Shown here piece after piece: positions 47,601 to 55,014 of a stretch of DNA of 57,509 nucleotides; the stretch's first letter is position 1; the number at the start of each line of letters is the position of its first letter. Source of the stretch: a virus; IMG/VR virus record IMGVR_UViG_3300028840_002812, positions 1 to 57,509 of that record. The stretch is one strand, 5' to 3'. A program made the translations under genes and the position numbers. The notes under the pieces are model-generated. The model was not told the origin of the DNA. It saw nothing but the letters and a program-made list of their open reading frames with translations, and did no database searches.

Positions 47601-50600
47601 TCTTTGGGTTGTGTTCCAGATCCTGTTTGAGATAATTTAAAATTGTTGTCATCGACCACATTTACATAATATTCATTGTTATTGGTCAATCCGCCAATTT
47701 CATTTCCACTTGATAAATATTTTACAATTTCTCCAGTTTTAAAATCATGATTTAAAATATTAATCTGATTGATGGATGTGTTTATTCCGGATATGGTACT
47801 AGATACTGTTCTTTTTTTATTTTCATATCCAAATCCAGAATTTTCAACATTAATTGAACCGATTACTGATTTTTTATTGAATGATGTCAATGCGTGATTA
47901 CCAATACCAAAAGATGTTAATTGTATTGTATTAATTCCAGCAACTGCATCGTCTAATGTATTATGAAGTTTAATAAGTATTGGAGATTGGACCGCAACAT
48001 AATACGAAGAGTCTGTAGATATCCCGCCAACACTTTTTTGTCCATTTGTTTTGTAGATTATTCTTTCCGCATTTCTAAACTTATGAAATGTAGTAAATCC
48101 TATAGAATTATTTGTAATAGATACTTGGGCAGCATTAATTTCAGAATTGAACTGAGATTCGTGATCTACTAGTTTCATATTTGCAAAAGCATTTGCACCT
48201 ATGCCGTTTCCTCCAGTAATTTTAATAACGGGTGTTTCGGCATAATCAAAACCTGGATCAATAATTCTAATTTCATTCAAAGAACCCTTTACTGCACAGA
48301 ATGCAGATGAACCAGAACCGATTGGGTCAACAATGGATAAAATTGGTGGATGGATAATATCATAACCAGTTCCTTGAGCAACAACATCCACTTCATTTAA
48401 TTTTCCAGAATAAACCGTATCCTTTGATTTATAATTTAAAATTTCAACCCCATTAATCAAAATGCCGATAAACCCTGGTTCTGTATCATAAATTCCTCCG
48501 TCATTTGAAGGCAAAGAAATTTCTCTTAAGAGTTTTTGTGAATTTAAAGTTTTATCTTTAAAATTAAAAAGTTCAATTTTATTTGAAGTTACTGTAATGG
48601 GAGTATCTGTATAAACTGAAACAAATTTTGATTTATATTTGATGGGATCAGACAAAGCAAGGTAAATATCTGCTCTACTTAAGGCAAATTTGACTGTTGT
48701 TTCGTTTACTCTATGGATATAATAAATTCCCTCGTCAAATACTTTACTTAGTATTTTATTTCCCGATTTCTGGGGAGTGTAATAAATTGCATCTCCGGTA
48801 TAAAAACCATGATCACGTAACCGACTATCTAAATCTATAATAGTAAATTCATCGGAATTAAAGGTTCCTTTGAATATTATTTCCCTAGAAGTAATTTCGA
48901 GATCTTGGCTATCATAATATGGTAGTGAAGACGATGCGACTAAAAGTTTATTTTTATCCTTATATACATTTTGAATATTTGCACTAATGACTGATGTACT
49001 TGAAAATGTAGATGAATTAACTTTTGGTATATTACGGATTACGGTATAAGTATCAGTTGTTGATAAAATTCCCTGTTCTCCGATAATAAAGGATTTCTCG
49101 GAAATTACATCAAATATGACAGATTCTACCTCTATTCCAGCACTATTTTTAATTCTGAGAGTATCACCTATTCTAAAAATGTGATTTGAAGATGTATTAA
49201 TTCTATATGTACTACTCGAACTATCTACCAATAAAATTGATTCTACTTTATAATTTGTAGGTGCATTAAAAAACCAATTATTAGAAATGGAATCTTTTGG
49301 GTTTACTCCCAAAGTTTTGATTTTAGACTCATACCCTTTCTTCAAATAAAATGTGTCGCTTACGATATCGAAATCTTTTAATACCGAAGTAATTCTGACT
49401 TTAATTATTTCGTTTTGATTAATAAAAGAATTTCCATATGCAAACACGTTAAGACTTATTGAAGAAGAATCTTCAATTATTCCTACCATATTTGAACATC
49501 CAAAAAATTGAGTAATGTTTTTAGATGTGTAAAATACTATCCCTTCAGACCCATCATTGTAGATTACTGAAAGTTCTCCGCTTTCTGGAAATCCTATTGT
49601 TGAATCAACATCGATTGATGTTGAATTTGGAGCATATTTGCCAATTACTTTTGTTTGCGGATGGATTTTAAATTCTCCATATATCGCACCATCAACTCTA
49701 ATATCTCTGTCATAATTTGCATCAATACTTAATTTATAATATTCTTTACCATCTTTAGATATAATTTTTTCAACTTTAGTAATAGGTGCATATGCACTAG
49801 TAAATCCAACATATTCTTTTTGGTATAATGTAGAATTTTCTAGATTTTCAGGATTTCCCTCAATACGTTCTACTACAAAATCTCTTGTAATTTGAAATTG
49901 TGCGTCTGATGGTCTAAAAAGATAATCTCTTGGTTTGATTATGCTTACATTCTCTCCATATAAAGATTTAAACAATATTTCAAAAGATTGATCTGTACCT
50001 TTACTGCGATAAAAATCTTTTGATTGTTTAATGAATAGTGATTGATTTAAATCTTCTATTAAATTTCTATTTTCAAATCCTGGTATTAATTGATGTTTAA
50101 TTTTTAATAAAAATTCTTTTAAAAATAAAGAACTTAAATTTGTGATTGTAGATCCGACAAAGTGATCAGAAGATGTGGTTTTTGAAAATACTAATTGTTC
50201 TGAATCGGTGGGAGATATGTAAGAACTAATGCCACTAAATCCTCTTATGCATCCGACAAAAGAATCAAATGTTTTTCCCGTATAAGTGATGATTTCTTCA
50301 TCGATTCTTATGAGACCATACTTTTCAGGAAATCCTTGAGTTCCAGAAGTGGATTTAGAAATATCTACAAAAATGGTATCATCAAATGAAGAAATGTCGT
50401 GCAATAAAACAACATAATCAATCTGATCAGTTACATTATCTACCTTAATATAATTATCAATATTTTGAATTAAATCGATAGGAGCTCCCTGAAACTCTTG
50501 AGATATGTAATATTGTGATAAAAATTCAGATATTAATGGAAACTCTTCTGTAACGTAAGAAGGAAGTTGATTTTTAACAATATTGTTAAATTGGATTCTT

Positions 50601-50611
50601 TTCTCTGGCAT
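38603..50611 (-). CDS. 7: Giant gp7-like baseplate wedge protein (4002 aa)
   Basis: A 4002-residue protein in the T4 gp7 position between gp6 and gp8. Residues near 220 (SKDFYRSKGTDQSFEILFKS) match the C-terminal part of T4 gp7 as I recall it (YDFYSTKGIEASYKFLFKV). T4 gp7 has 1032 residues, so this is a core with very large additions. After about residue 500 it is built of repeats: GxGY..P Gly-rich modules (near 750, 1080, 3330, 3730) and HGF.tG..v.Y modules (near 600, 955, 1683, 1852, 2973). A YHYH-type segment (GWAYDGNPIYGPYGY) lies near 1254. No stop or frameshift interrupts the 12 kb frame. It should form the wedge and a large peripheral structure. Confidence 0.85.
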   Translation of the reverse strand: MPEKRIQFNNIVKNQLPSYVTEEFPLISEFLSQYYISQEFQGAPIDLIQNIDNYIKVDNVTDQIDYVVLLHDISSFDDTIFVDISKSTSGTQGFPEKYGLIRIDEEIITYTGKTFDSFVGCIRGFSGISSYISPTDSEQLVFSKTTSSDHFVGSTITNLSSLFLKEFLLKIKHQLIPGFENRNLIEDLNQSLFIKQSKDFYRSKGTDQSFEILFKSLYGENVSIIKPRDYLFRPSDAQFQITRDFVVERIEGNPENLENSTLYQKEYVGFTSAYAPITKVEKIISKDGKEYYKLSIDANYDRDIRVDGAIYGEFKIHPQTKVIGKYAPNSTSIDVDSTIGFPESGELSVIYNDGSEGIVFYTSKNITQFFGCSNMVGIIEDSSSISLNVFAYGNSFINQNEIIKVRITSVLKDFDIVSDTFYLKKGYESKIKTLGVNPKDSISNNWFFNAPTNYKVESILLVDSSSSTYRINTSSNHIFRIGDTLRIKNSAGIEVESVIFDVISEKSFIIGEQGILSTTDTYTVIRNIPKVNSSTFSSTSVISANIQNVYKDKNKLLVASSSLPYYDSQDLEITSREIIFKGTFNSDEFTIIDLDSRLRDHGFYTGDAIYYTPQKSGNKILSKVFDEGIYYIHRVNETTVKFALSRADIYLALSDPIKYKSKFVSVYTDTPITVTSNKIELFNFKDKTLNSQKLLREISLPSNDGGIYDTEPGFIGILINGVEILNYKSKDTVYSGKLNEVDVVAQGTGYDIIHPPILSIVDPIGSGSSAFCAVKGSLNEIRIIDPGFDYAETPVIKITGGNGIGANAFANMKLVDHESQFNSEINAAQVSITNNSIGFTTFHKFRNAERIIYKTNGQKSVGGISTDSSYYVAVQSPILIKLHNTLDDAVAGINTIQLTSFGIGNHALTSFNKKSVIGSINVENSGFGYENKKRTVSSTISGINTSINQINILNHDFKTGEIVKYLSSGNEIGGLTNNNEYYVNVVDDNNFKLSQTGSGTQPKDFFFSTKQFIDFTSIGSGIHTFNYPEISVEVIGNVSGAVQFKAIVQPIFRGEITSVHLESGGVGYGASQILNYNRQPSFRLNSGFGAQVTPIISNGRIVEVLINTSGRDYNSAPNLEIIGDGIGAVLTPIIENGRLTKIKVIESGIGYLPNNTTILITPAGSLAEFVAKIQTWNVNLFQKSLSLIADDDGILAEGLNEEYELEYAHLYVPRKLREIVYANDQDGNILYGRKDLRKGSNGEITSIDHSPIIGWAYDGNPIYGPYGYSSIQGGDAVQMKSGYREDESPKSNRPPVSSFPLGFFIEDYTHFNVSDQSVLDQYNGRFCITPEFPNGTYAYFATISNLDAETSGTFSGYKKPVFPFLIGNRFKSRPNQFNFTKSSNQDTIDLNQTNWSRNTTPYNLTEGKNSYSYLELPNELEQSIDIKFASPGSIEKIDIIFGGSDYRIGDQLAFDDEGTDGFNASAEVERIFGKPVNSISVASTSIFNVEFYPSGNRGDFLLFSPNPHNLQNVELISIAGFNTTSSSIEGSYRIGVSTNTIALTSGIGSTSVTGIVTYFSVAGNLNYPNIRENDILGIGTERVKVLNVDQRSSRIRVLREVDGTVGFAYSVTEVLYEIPRKLTINSRITTQYNYKVNRELYFNPIDSVGLGTMVGIGIGSTIVFSNPGAGLTEIFIPTRSIYIPNHRLQTGDKLIYSFNGGSPIGVSTNGISNSLVLNDQSILYVAKLTDDLIGISTFIVGLGTGGTFVGLTSATNTYGLLYFTDFGSGEYHSLKTTYEVLAGNIFKNEVTVSTAQSHGLLNNETVFITVNPSIATTVVLKYNDFNRKTLVDPKDFETSDVNTTNNTISINDHGFRSGQKIVYTSSLPSNGLQNNKEYYIFIVDENTVKLTNSYYDSLNSNPEVVSIHSASSGTLTKINSQINAYKNSTLVFDVSDSSLGYVRQSSAYSGFDLKFFKDANFTEPYINNEEDSVFEVQKIGSVGITSDARVILTINEKTPENLYYTLVPVYDSNLPESKRLINIDTEVVGNNQINVQFSRYNGVYNVISTSGTSFTYNIPFIPENNSYNSYSSKITYETTSRFITGSISKTKIVNKGQNYYSLPKISLVNSLEGKNAILEASSTSIGKIKKTRINNIGFNFPADFTLKPSVSIPQILKIDPLSSLDSVEVTSFGRGYTTAPKLLVLDGKTNQVIPEADLKFTLGDNKVEILENTFALNPITPTILPTQNSNGVGISNVEFNDITKDVFVTLSVGFSTVSAFPFAVNDKVLVENIGIVASGSGFNSEDYNYQLFTITSVDSNIGGIGSVTYNLSEFLNDAEFPGEFEPTNSSGRIIPEKYFPTFKISLKKNDYIIGETVISDSSIGTVESWDQKINLVSIISKDNFKVGDLVKGSSSRTQGIASSVSAFEAFINLGSSSRFENGWQSSAGFLNDNIQRIQDSFYYQNFSYSLKSRVDFDTWNDVVSTLNHTSGFKKFSDYQLESTVGIDTTSIGFASIEVVSDLIGVVNLNCVYDFDLVRENALQIGNKILSDEIIFSNKILTDYSESIGNRVLSIDDISSEFNSNPRPTRYAEVHRFNLTDVRSQKYITYVTDKRFFNERQLLVITTLIDDLGNTYLNQYARVESTYDMGSFDLSIDGSEGILRFYPIKFAINDFYITSLSYNINDVLSSIGNTSFGEVVNIQSSSVSVSSGSTTIVGIATTYRAAKVLVSIAAENGKYEFDELTLIHDGINVELLEYGQLTNHSTDSFSYSGLGTYYSYISDAQLNVDFISNVGIAVTINTISVLFGSTLSVGIGTYEMKHALLQGRSVSIASTSAPIPIEICEYPDLYDGAYLVIQVSDNTNNIHQISEVAAVDNDNGVYITEYGILNTLSGLGTVGAYKSSSAVIITFTPLPDIDVNVKIYLNALRNQDDEKDIISFINSEIQTDHASYEGTETDIKRSFNLTHKNAPIFERYFIGENSSIVSIASSSITIPNHFFVSGELVRYDNGAEGSEQSIGIATTSFAGIGLTDKLPNEVFIVKVDVNTIKLARTAQDALKITPKTLSITSVGIGSAHRFTSTNQNSKVVVAIDNIIQSPIISTEITSTLATNVATTDNIIYFTGITSFFGGDLIRIGEEIMKIESIGIGSTNAIQVRRPWMGSSLVGHSTGSLIKKINGNYNIIDNVINFVTAPYGNIPLSSTTNMPDERDWEGLSSRSTFQGRTFTRSGTPNSSEETYSKNYIFDDISSEFDGFMKDFRLSSNGSDVLGIEDENAIILVNEIFQGPGLTNDYNLSEYLGITSITFTGTAESVSYDVNTASIPRGGIIVSVGSTEGFGYQPLVSAGGTAVVSVAGTISFISVGNSGSGYREVVQVVNVGVTSLSIETPNIEFIGTAVVSGGHVVSIDISNPGSGYTSTNPPYVIFDDPLSYTNIPLVYSSSSSGVGTGAKINIVVGQGSSVIDFEIVNTGYGYGEDQILTVPVGGVIGIPTTGSSFREFQISIQKTTSDKFAGWSIGELQVLDKLNDKFNGKISRFPLTVAGNLISIRSSKGSGINVQDTLLVFINDILQVPGESYLFNGGSSIKFTEPPKIGDTSKILFYRGTKNVDVIDVNILETVKVGDNLTIGYDSSTGQSPTLQEEARTVTSINSTDNVNTNPYFGPGNTDDENLERSVTWCRQTEDRIINEQEIAKDRILYNSVINPTAYLIQPVGVGSTIVYVDSIRPFFNQINENNISLSFQNSITFISQESKVGAAASAIVSVAGTIASIQIVDGGEGYLSPPVVTIQNSVGIGTTIPINAIAISSITSGNVSSIDIINPGVGYTFTNSPIILIEPPALTKEVNSVESYEGDFGTIVGISTGSIGVASTVIVFDFYIPKNSFLRDASVTGVTTISGIQTGYYFVVYNSNIGEATTSLDFNGIVGIGTTFIDNVYQASSVSIAQTTVIGIGITYVTRVSTSVQNHDSLIGINSNNFFGEYSWGRILLSSRTKNKEFNSYTLNGFAGITTSTILKRTNPLKFSTYIT

Positions 50612-50615
50612 TTTG

Positions 50616-52553
50616 TTATGTTCTTACTAGATTTCCGTTTACGTAACTTGAAGATATGATATAATTTGATGCTGAAGGGTCAAGACCAGATGATATTTCA
50701 TCTATAATCATTTCAAAATTACTCTTACTAATATCTAGTTGCAAATATAAATCCTGCAATCCAATTACATCATTTGACTTCGGGGTTGTAGAAATTTCAA
50801 GAATTGCTTGTCCATCCTTTACTTTTTCTGTAGAAAGTATATTAAGTGGATTTAAAGTGATAATACCTTTTTTATAATTAATATTTCCGAGATTACGCCT
50901 AACGATTGTGGGTGTTGTAGAATTAATTGACGGCACAGTAAATAAAAATAAAGATCCAGTTTCTCGGTCTGTGCTTGGAACATCGCTAAGATAAACCTCT
51001 TGCGAAATATCAGAAACTCTGAATGATGAAGTTTTTATATTATATCCGTCCATACTCTTAACGTGAAATTCATTTCCAAATCCAATTTGATATTCCACAA
51101 ACGTATTCAATACAACCCTCAAATCTCTCCTTATTTGGATAGTTGTAATATTTGATGTTATTGCTTCATGGCTATCATCAATAATTTTAAGAAATTTACT
51201 ATACTTAAATCTAGCACCATATCTATTTAATTCAGTTGATTCTGCGTATCTATTCACATTATTCTGGATAATACTCGAAATAAACTCTGCACTTGGAGCT
51301 AAATTTGTAGTGTAATAAACTTTTGAATTTACTTCAACGTAAAGATATTTTAAATCTAAAATTTCTGGAACAATTCCTGCCACGGCATATTTTTTGAGTT
51401 TTGATTTTATATTTTCTTTAGTTAAATTTGGAAGAAAGTCACCAAATCTAGGTTTAATACTTATGAATACTTTACCATACTGCGGTGGAATTAATTCTTC
51501 TCCACCAAATACCGAAATTGATTCAGTTTCTGGATAAATTTTTGCAGGTATTAAAGTTTCATAATCATTGGCAGTTAGTGCTCTATTTTGCGATGCATAA
51601 ATTCTTGGTGCATATTTTTTTATAGATTCGACCGGTTCAATATTCTCCCCACCTGAAGCGATTAATCCGGTTGTAAGAAGGGAGATTCCGGAAGTAACGG
51701 TATATTCAATAGAATTTCTATTGAATGTAAGTCTTCCGGCAAAATTAAATTGACTTACTCCATTAGCACTATCGCCATTTGAAGTAATGTAATTGACGTT
51801 TATAAAATTACCTTCTTCAAGTTTTTTTCCAAAAAATCCATCACCAAAAATAAGTTCATATCTTTCATCTTCAATTTCTTGTAGGAAGAAAACTTTTGAT
51901 TCTTTATCAATATCAAAAAGACTATCTTGGAGACTATATTTTATAGAAATTGTCGATTCCTCATTATTTCTTACAATAACAGAAATTAGGTCAGTATCAA
52001 TACCACTATTTGGTAAAATAAATCGTTGATTTGGATTATTGGAACTAAAAGTAAAACTATTTGTAAGTAAAGATCCTTCATAAATTTTAAGATCTTCGAA
52101 TACTGCAATATTATTAAATACCGGAACAGTAACATCATCTAAAATAGAGAAGATGAATGACTGATTGCCAAAACTTCCTGAAGTGCTTGCTACAGGACCT
52201 TTACGAAGTGTTATTGTAGATGGAGATATATTATTTAATGCTGCTGAAGAAGTATCTACAAAGAAACTAACAGTTGCCGTTGCTGATTTTTTAGATCTTG
52301 GGATGTATCCAATATTTCTTGATAGTGCAACAACATTCTCTCTTAAAGTTGCACTATCAAGAAATACTTCATTTGCAACCATATTGGCATTATATGATGT
52401 GATATACGTGTTATATGCCAGAACATCAAGAATTGTTGAGAGATTAGAACCCTCAAAATCATAATCAGTGAAATTTGAATTTGCCCTTAAGTAATCCTTA
52501 AGAGTTGTTTTAATCTGATTGAAATCTAGATTAGAAAAATTGACTAATGGCAT
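50616..52553 (-). CDS. 6: gp6 baseplate wedge protein
   Basis: A 645-residue protein (T4 gp6 is 660). I chose the ATG at 52553, giving MPLVNFSNLDFNQIKTTLKD, because it begins two bases after the gp25 stop; an earlier ATG eight codons up would overlap gp25. Typical wedge J-like phrases are DFEGSNLSTILDVLAYNTYI near residue 35, NANMVANEVFLDSATLRENV near 56 and RALTANDYETLIPAKIYPE near 320. It forms the inner ring of the baseplate with gp7 and gp53. The order gp25-gp6-gp7-gp8 agrees with T4 baseplate genes. Confidence 0.94.
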   Translation of the reverse strand: MPLVNFSNLDFNQIKTTLKDYLRANSNFTDYDFEGSNLSTILDVLAYNTYITSYNANMVANEVFLDSATLRENVVALSRNIGYIPRSKKSATATVSFFVDTSSAALNNISPSTITLRKGPVASTSGSFGNQSFIFSILDDVTVPVFNNIAVFEDLKIYEGSLLTNSFTFSSNNPNQRFILPNSGIDTDLISVIVRNNEESTISIKYSLQDSLFDIDKESKVFFLQEIEDERYELIFGDGFFGKKLEEGNFINVNYITSNGDSANGVSQFNFAGRLTFNRNSIEYTVTSGISLLTTGLIASGGENIEPVESIKKYAPRIYASQNRALTANDYETLIPAKIYPETESISVFGGEELIPPQYGKVFISIKPRFGDFLPNLTKENIKSKLKKYAVAGIVPEILDLKYLYVEVNSKVYYTTNLAPSAEFISSIIQNNVNRYAESTELNRYGARFKYSKFLKIIDDSHEAITSNITTIQIRRDLRVVLNTFVEYQIGFGNEFHVKSMDGYNIKTSSFRVSDISQEVYLSDVPSTDRETGSLFLFTVPSINSTTPTIVRRNLGNINYKKGIITLNPLNILSTEKVKDGQAILEISTTPKSNDVIGLQDLYLQLDISKSNFEMIIDEISSGLDPSASNYIISSSYVNGNLVRT

Positions 52554-52554
52554 T

Positions 52555-52956
52555 TTACCTAGTTGGTTGCAAAACAAATTCTAATTGCTGAGCAGGTACA
52601 TCTGCTCCGATAATCTCATATATGATAGTAACGTCAAAACTGCCATTATCATAGTCTGGAAATGATTGTACACTAATTAATTGAACTCTAGGTTCGTAAT
52701 TTATAATTGATTGCCTAATTTCATCTACAACGATAGAGGCAGATATATCATCAACATTTTCAAAAAGAGTTCTTGATATATTTGATCCGAAGTTTTCATT
52801 AAAAAATTTTTCACCAGGAAGAGTAAATACAATATTTCGAATAGAACGAGAAATTGCATTTTCATTTTTAAGTACAATTAAGTCACTTGTCAGAGGATTG
52901 CTCTGAAAAGTCATACTAATATCTTTAAATCCTTGACTTACTCTTTCAAGAGGCAT
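52555..52956 (-). CDS. 25: gp25 baseplate wedge protein (lysozyme-like fold)
   Basis: A 133-residue protein, length as T4 gp25 (132). It has the conserved KNENAISRSIRNIVFTLPGE segment near residues 29-48, then FFNENFGSNISRTLFENVDD, matching the EPR-type gp25 family of contractile tails. It joins the sheath base to the wedge. It follows an AATAAATA late-like box. Confidence 0.94.
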   Translation of the reverse strand: MPLERVSQGFKDISMTFQSNPLTSDLIVLKNENAISRSIRNIVFTLPGEKFFNENFGSNISRTLFENVDDISASIVVDEIRQSIINYEPRVQLISVQSFPDYDNGSFDVTIIYEIIGADVPAQQLEFVLQPTR

Positions 52957-52982
52957 GAAGTATTATAATTCTATCTTATTTA

Positions 52983-53228
52983 TTAAAGATTTTTTGATTC
53001 GTAAAGAGGTTCTGTACCATACTCCCAGTCATCATAATCTTCATCATTGCGAATTTTCTCATGAATTTCATTTTGAATAGCAAAATCATGTTTTTTAGGT
53101 ACTAAAATATCATTATTAATTTCTCGAAGCATCTTTTTTTCACCTAAAGAACCATAATCAGTAATTAATGTCTCAGTTCCCCACATTTGTCTCATAAATT
53201 CAGTATTTCTATCGGAAGGTTGTCCCAT
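52983..53228 (-). CDS. Small conserved hypothetical protein (81 aa)
   Basis: An 81-residue acidic protein starting MGQPSDRNTEFMRQMWGTET and ending DDWEYGTEPLYESKNL. A central LREINNDILVPKKHDFAIQN helix region follows. It lies directly upstream of gp25 in the same transcript. I recall similar short proteins before gp25 in cyanophages but no known function. No membrane segment or metal motif is seen. Confidence 0.65.
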   Translation of the reverse strand: MGQPSDRNTEFMRQMWGTETLITDYGSLGEKKMLREINNDILVPKKHDFAIQNEIHEKIRNDEDYDDWEYGTEPLYESKNL

Positions 53229-53260
53229 TTTTAACTCCTGATGTGTAAGATCAGAACTTT

Positions 53261-53282
53261 TTAAGGGGTTTCTATCCCTTAA
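53261..53282 (-). other. Hairpin overlapping a stop codon
   Basis: A 7-bp inverted repeat (TTAAGGG / CCCTTAA, 8-base loop) covers the stop of the gene at 53279 and lies before the 81-residue gene. No T-tract follows on the minus strand, so it is not a classic terminator; it may protect or slow the message. Confidence 0.4.
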
Positions 53283-53875
53283 CCAATTAAAAATCCTTTT
53301 CTATGGTAGTCTTCGTCTTTTATATACTGGTATTTACTATCTATAATAATATTTTCTTCCCAAACCGGAATAGCAATAGTATTTCCGTAACGAAAATCAG
53401 AATTTCTTCGAAAATGTACTTCTATAAGATTATCTCCAATAAACTCACAATTAATCCAATCATAATTGCCTACTAATTTTTCTAAGATACTTGGAAATTT
53501 TACTTTTTTTTCTATTTTTTCCCACCTAGACCATTTATATAGAGGTGAATTCGATTCCCTTATACCTTTAACAACTAAAGAACTTTGCTTCTTATAATAA
53601 TCTACACTTAGATGTTCTCCTACAAACACTTCACACCAAAATTCAGAAGGGTGTAAATTCTCTGTATTGTTTTCCAAGTATTCAATGCGAGAAAAACGAC
53701 CCATACCCAAGACATTCATAGATGGCCTTACAATATAAAAATCAGGTCTTGGAACTGAGACACCCGCAGGACCACAGTTATACTCCAAAACCCGACTTAA
53801 AAATAATTTATTATAAACCCAGAGGTCTTCATTGTGAATAAAATTCCACTCTTCAGAAGACTCTGAGAAATACAT
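53279..53875 (-). CDS. Conserved phage hypothetical protein (198 aa), weak ATP-grasp-like pattern
   Basis: I prefer the ATG at 53875, which overlaps the previous stop by one base (TGATG); a TTG lies one codon earlier. Readable phrases are YNCGPAGVSVPRPDFYIVRP near residue 33 and NYDWINCEFIGDNLIEVHFR near 137. An INxEFIG..LIEVHxR strand pair recalls the C-terminal part of ATP-grasp enzymes, but no clear ATP site is visible, so this is a weak guess. It lies in an accessory stretch between a tail block and a glycosyltransferase-like gene. Confidence 0.65.
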   Translation of the reverse strand: MYFSESSEEWNFIHNEDLWVYNKLFLSRVLEYNCGPAGVSVPRPDFYIVRPSMNVLGMGRFSRIEYLENNTENLHPSEFWCEVFVGEHLSVDYYKKQSSLVVKGIRESNSPLYKWSRWEKIEKKVKFPSILEKLVGNYDWINCEFIGDNLIEVHFRRNSDFRYGNTIAIPVWEENIIIDSKYQYIKDEDYHRKGFLIG

Positions 53876-54021
53876 CAACCTTTCCCTTGTCCTCTATACT
53901 TTTTTTTACTTCCATTACGAGATGTTGCTGAAAGAAGTGTTCGAGCACTTTTTCCTTGACGAGTTTTCTTCGGTGCCCCCTGTTCAAACACCGTTTTATT
54001 CATACCACCTTTAGATGCCAT
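53875..54021 (-). CDS. Small basic conserved phage protein (48 aa)
   Basis: A 48-residue protein starting MASKGGMNKTVFEQGAPKKT and ending KKKYRGQGKG. It is rich in Lys, Arg, Gly and Ser and looks disordered and nucleic-acid binding. I recall close relatives in many marine T4-like phages. It overlaps the next gene by one base and follows the glycosyltransferase-like gene by 26 bases, so all three are one transcript. Confidence 0.75.
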   Translation of the reverse strand: MASKGGMNKTVFEQGAPKKTRQGKSARTLLSATSRNGSKKKYRGQGKG

Positions 54022-54047
54022 TTAAATTTCCTCCAAATAAAATTACA

Positions 54048-54815
54048 TCAAATAATACGAGTCTTTTCGTGCCCTACCCGAATACGAGGATCGCACCAGA
54101 TTTTATGACCTTTTTCAATTGCGTCAAGACAAAATGACACATCTTCTCCGCACATATCCTGAACCGCACCTGATTCGAATACTTGCATCTTTGGTGCAAA
54201 CCAAGGATATTCGAGATTCTCAAAGACACCTTTTTTAATCAGTACCCAACCAAAACCAGTGTAATCTACTGTGAATGGTTTTTTACGTTTTGAGATGCTC
54301 TCCACAGTTTCGTGATTCATTACACCACCATTCTTACGAAAATCATCTTCTTCCAACCAGTGTGCAACCGAGGTTGTGTGTCCATCTTCTGTTGCGTACC
54401 AACCTCCGACAATTTCACGCTCCTCCCCTTCTGCAGGCAATGCCATATCACAGAGTTGCCAGAACTTATTGGAATCAAAAACAATATCACTATCAATCCA
54501 AAGTTGATAATCATATTGTAATTTACCGTCCCAGGGAATTTGTTTAGGTCCACGAAGAACATTTGCACCAAGAACTTTACAACGTGCAAAGTTTACCATT
54601 GATGAGTAATCTTGAGAAATCTGAATACTCATTCCATTTTGTACTAAATCAAAGCAAAGTTGTACAAATGCTTTGAGGAAAATAAAAGAGCAACCTCGGC
54701 CAGGAAGACAAAAAACAATTGACTTTCCTTTCATTCTTTCTTTAATTGCTGCAATATCCCATTCTTCAGTTTTGGGAATGGGTGCTGCTGCTTTTACTGT
54801 GAAACCCTTTGCCAT
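54048..54815 (-). CDS. Glycosyltransferase-like (GT-A fold) protein
   Basis: A 255-residue protein. Residues 31-40 (KSIVFCLPGR) form a first strand, QLWIDSDIVFD near 105 is the DxD metal and sugar-nucleotide motif, and FGWVLIKKGVFENLEYPWFAP near 189 and CGEDVSFCLDAIEKGHKIWCD near 223 are typical acceptor-side elements of family 2-like transferases. It could modify DNA or virion proteins; the substrate is unknown. A consensus sigma-70 promoter is located 26 bases upstream of the ATG, so expression is probably early or middle. Confidence 0.8.
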   Translation of the reverse strand: MAKGFTVKAAAPIPKTEEWDIAAIKERMKGKSIVFCLPGRGCSFIFLKAFVQLCFDLVQNGMSIQISQDYSSMVNFARCKVLGANVLRGPKQIPWDGKLQYDYQLWIDSDIVFDSNKFWQLCDMALPAEGEEREIVGGWYATEDGHTTSVAHWLEEDDFRKNGGVMNHETVESISKRKKPFTVDYTGFGWVLIKKGVFENLEYPWFAPKMQVFESGAVQDMCGEDVSFCLDAIEKGHKIWCDPRIRVGHEKTRII

Positions 54816-54840
54816 AAAATTTAATCAACCATCACTTTCA

Positions 54841-54869
54841 ATTTTAACAGTTTATTTATTGTTTGTCAA
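54841..54869 (-). promoter_or_regulatory. Strong sigma-70 promoter before the glycosyltransferase-like gene
   Basis: TTGACA, 17-base spacer, TAAAAT on the minus strand, 26 bases upstream of the ATG at 54815. It matches consensus 6/6 at -35 and 5/6 at -10. Confidence 0.75.
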
Positions 54870-55014
54870 CTTATGATACTTTTGAAGTAAATCAATCATT
54901 CTGTGTATCATTTCCCATATTTTCAGAAAATTTTTCCTCTGATAAATTGGGATATGTGCACTTATTTTTTCTTTTGTAATGCTCAAAAATTTTGGGAAAT
55001 TTTTTAAATGACTT
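54870..55014 (-). other. AT-rich gap, no clear gene
   Basis: About 145 AT-rich bases. On the minus strand a frame stays open for about 40 codons directly after the stop of the 47-residue membrane protein and in the same frame, but it has no good start codon. I see no terminator with a strong stem. Confidence 0.4.

Noticed and set aside
33000-52500. CRISPR-like or DNA-level repeats in the giant genes
   Set aside because: The repeats are protein modules with diverged DNA; no regularly spaced identical DNA units or spacers are seen.
54870-55014. About 40 in-frame codons after the stop of the 47-residue membrane protein (possible readthrough extension)
   Set aside because: There is no start codon and no recognisable readthrough context; AT-rich DNA with few stops in one frame is enough to explain it.
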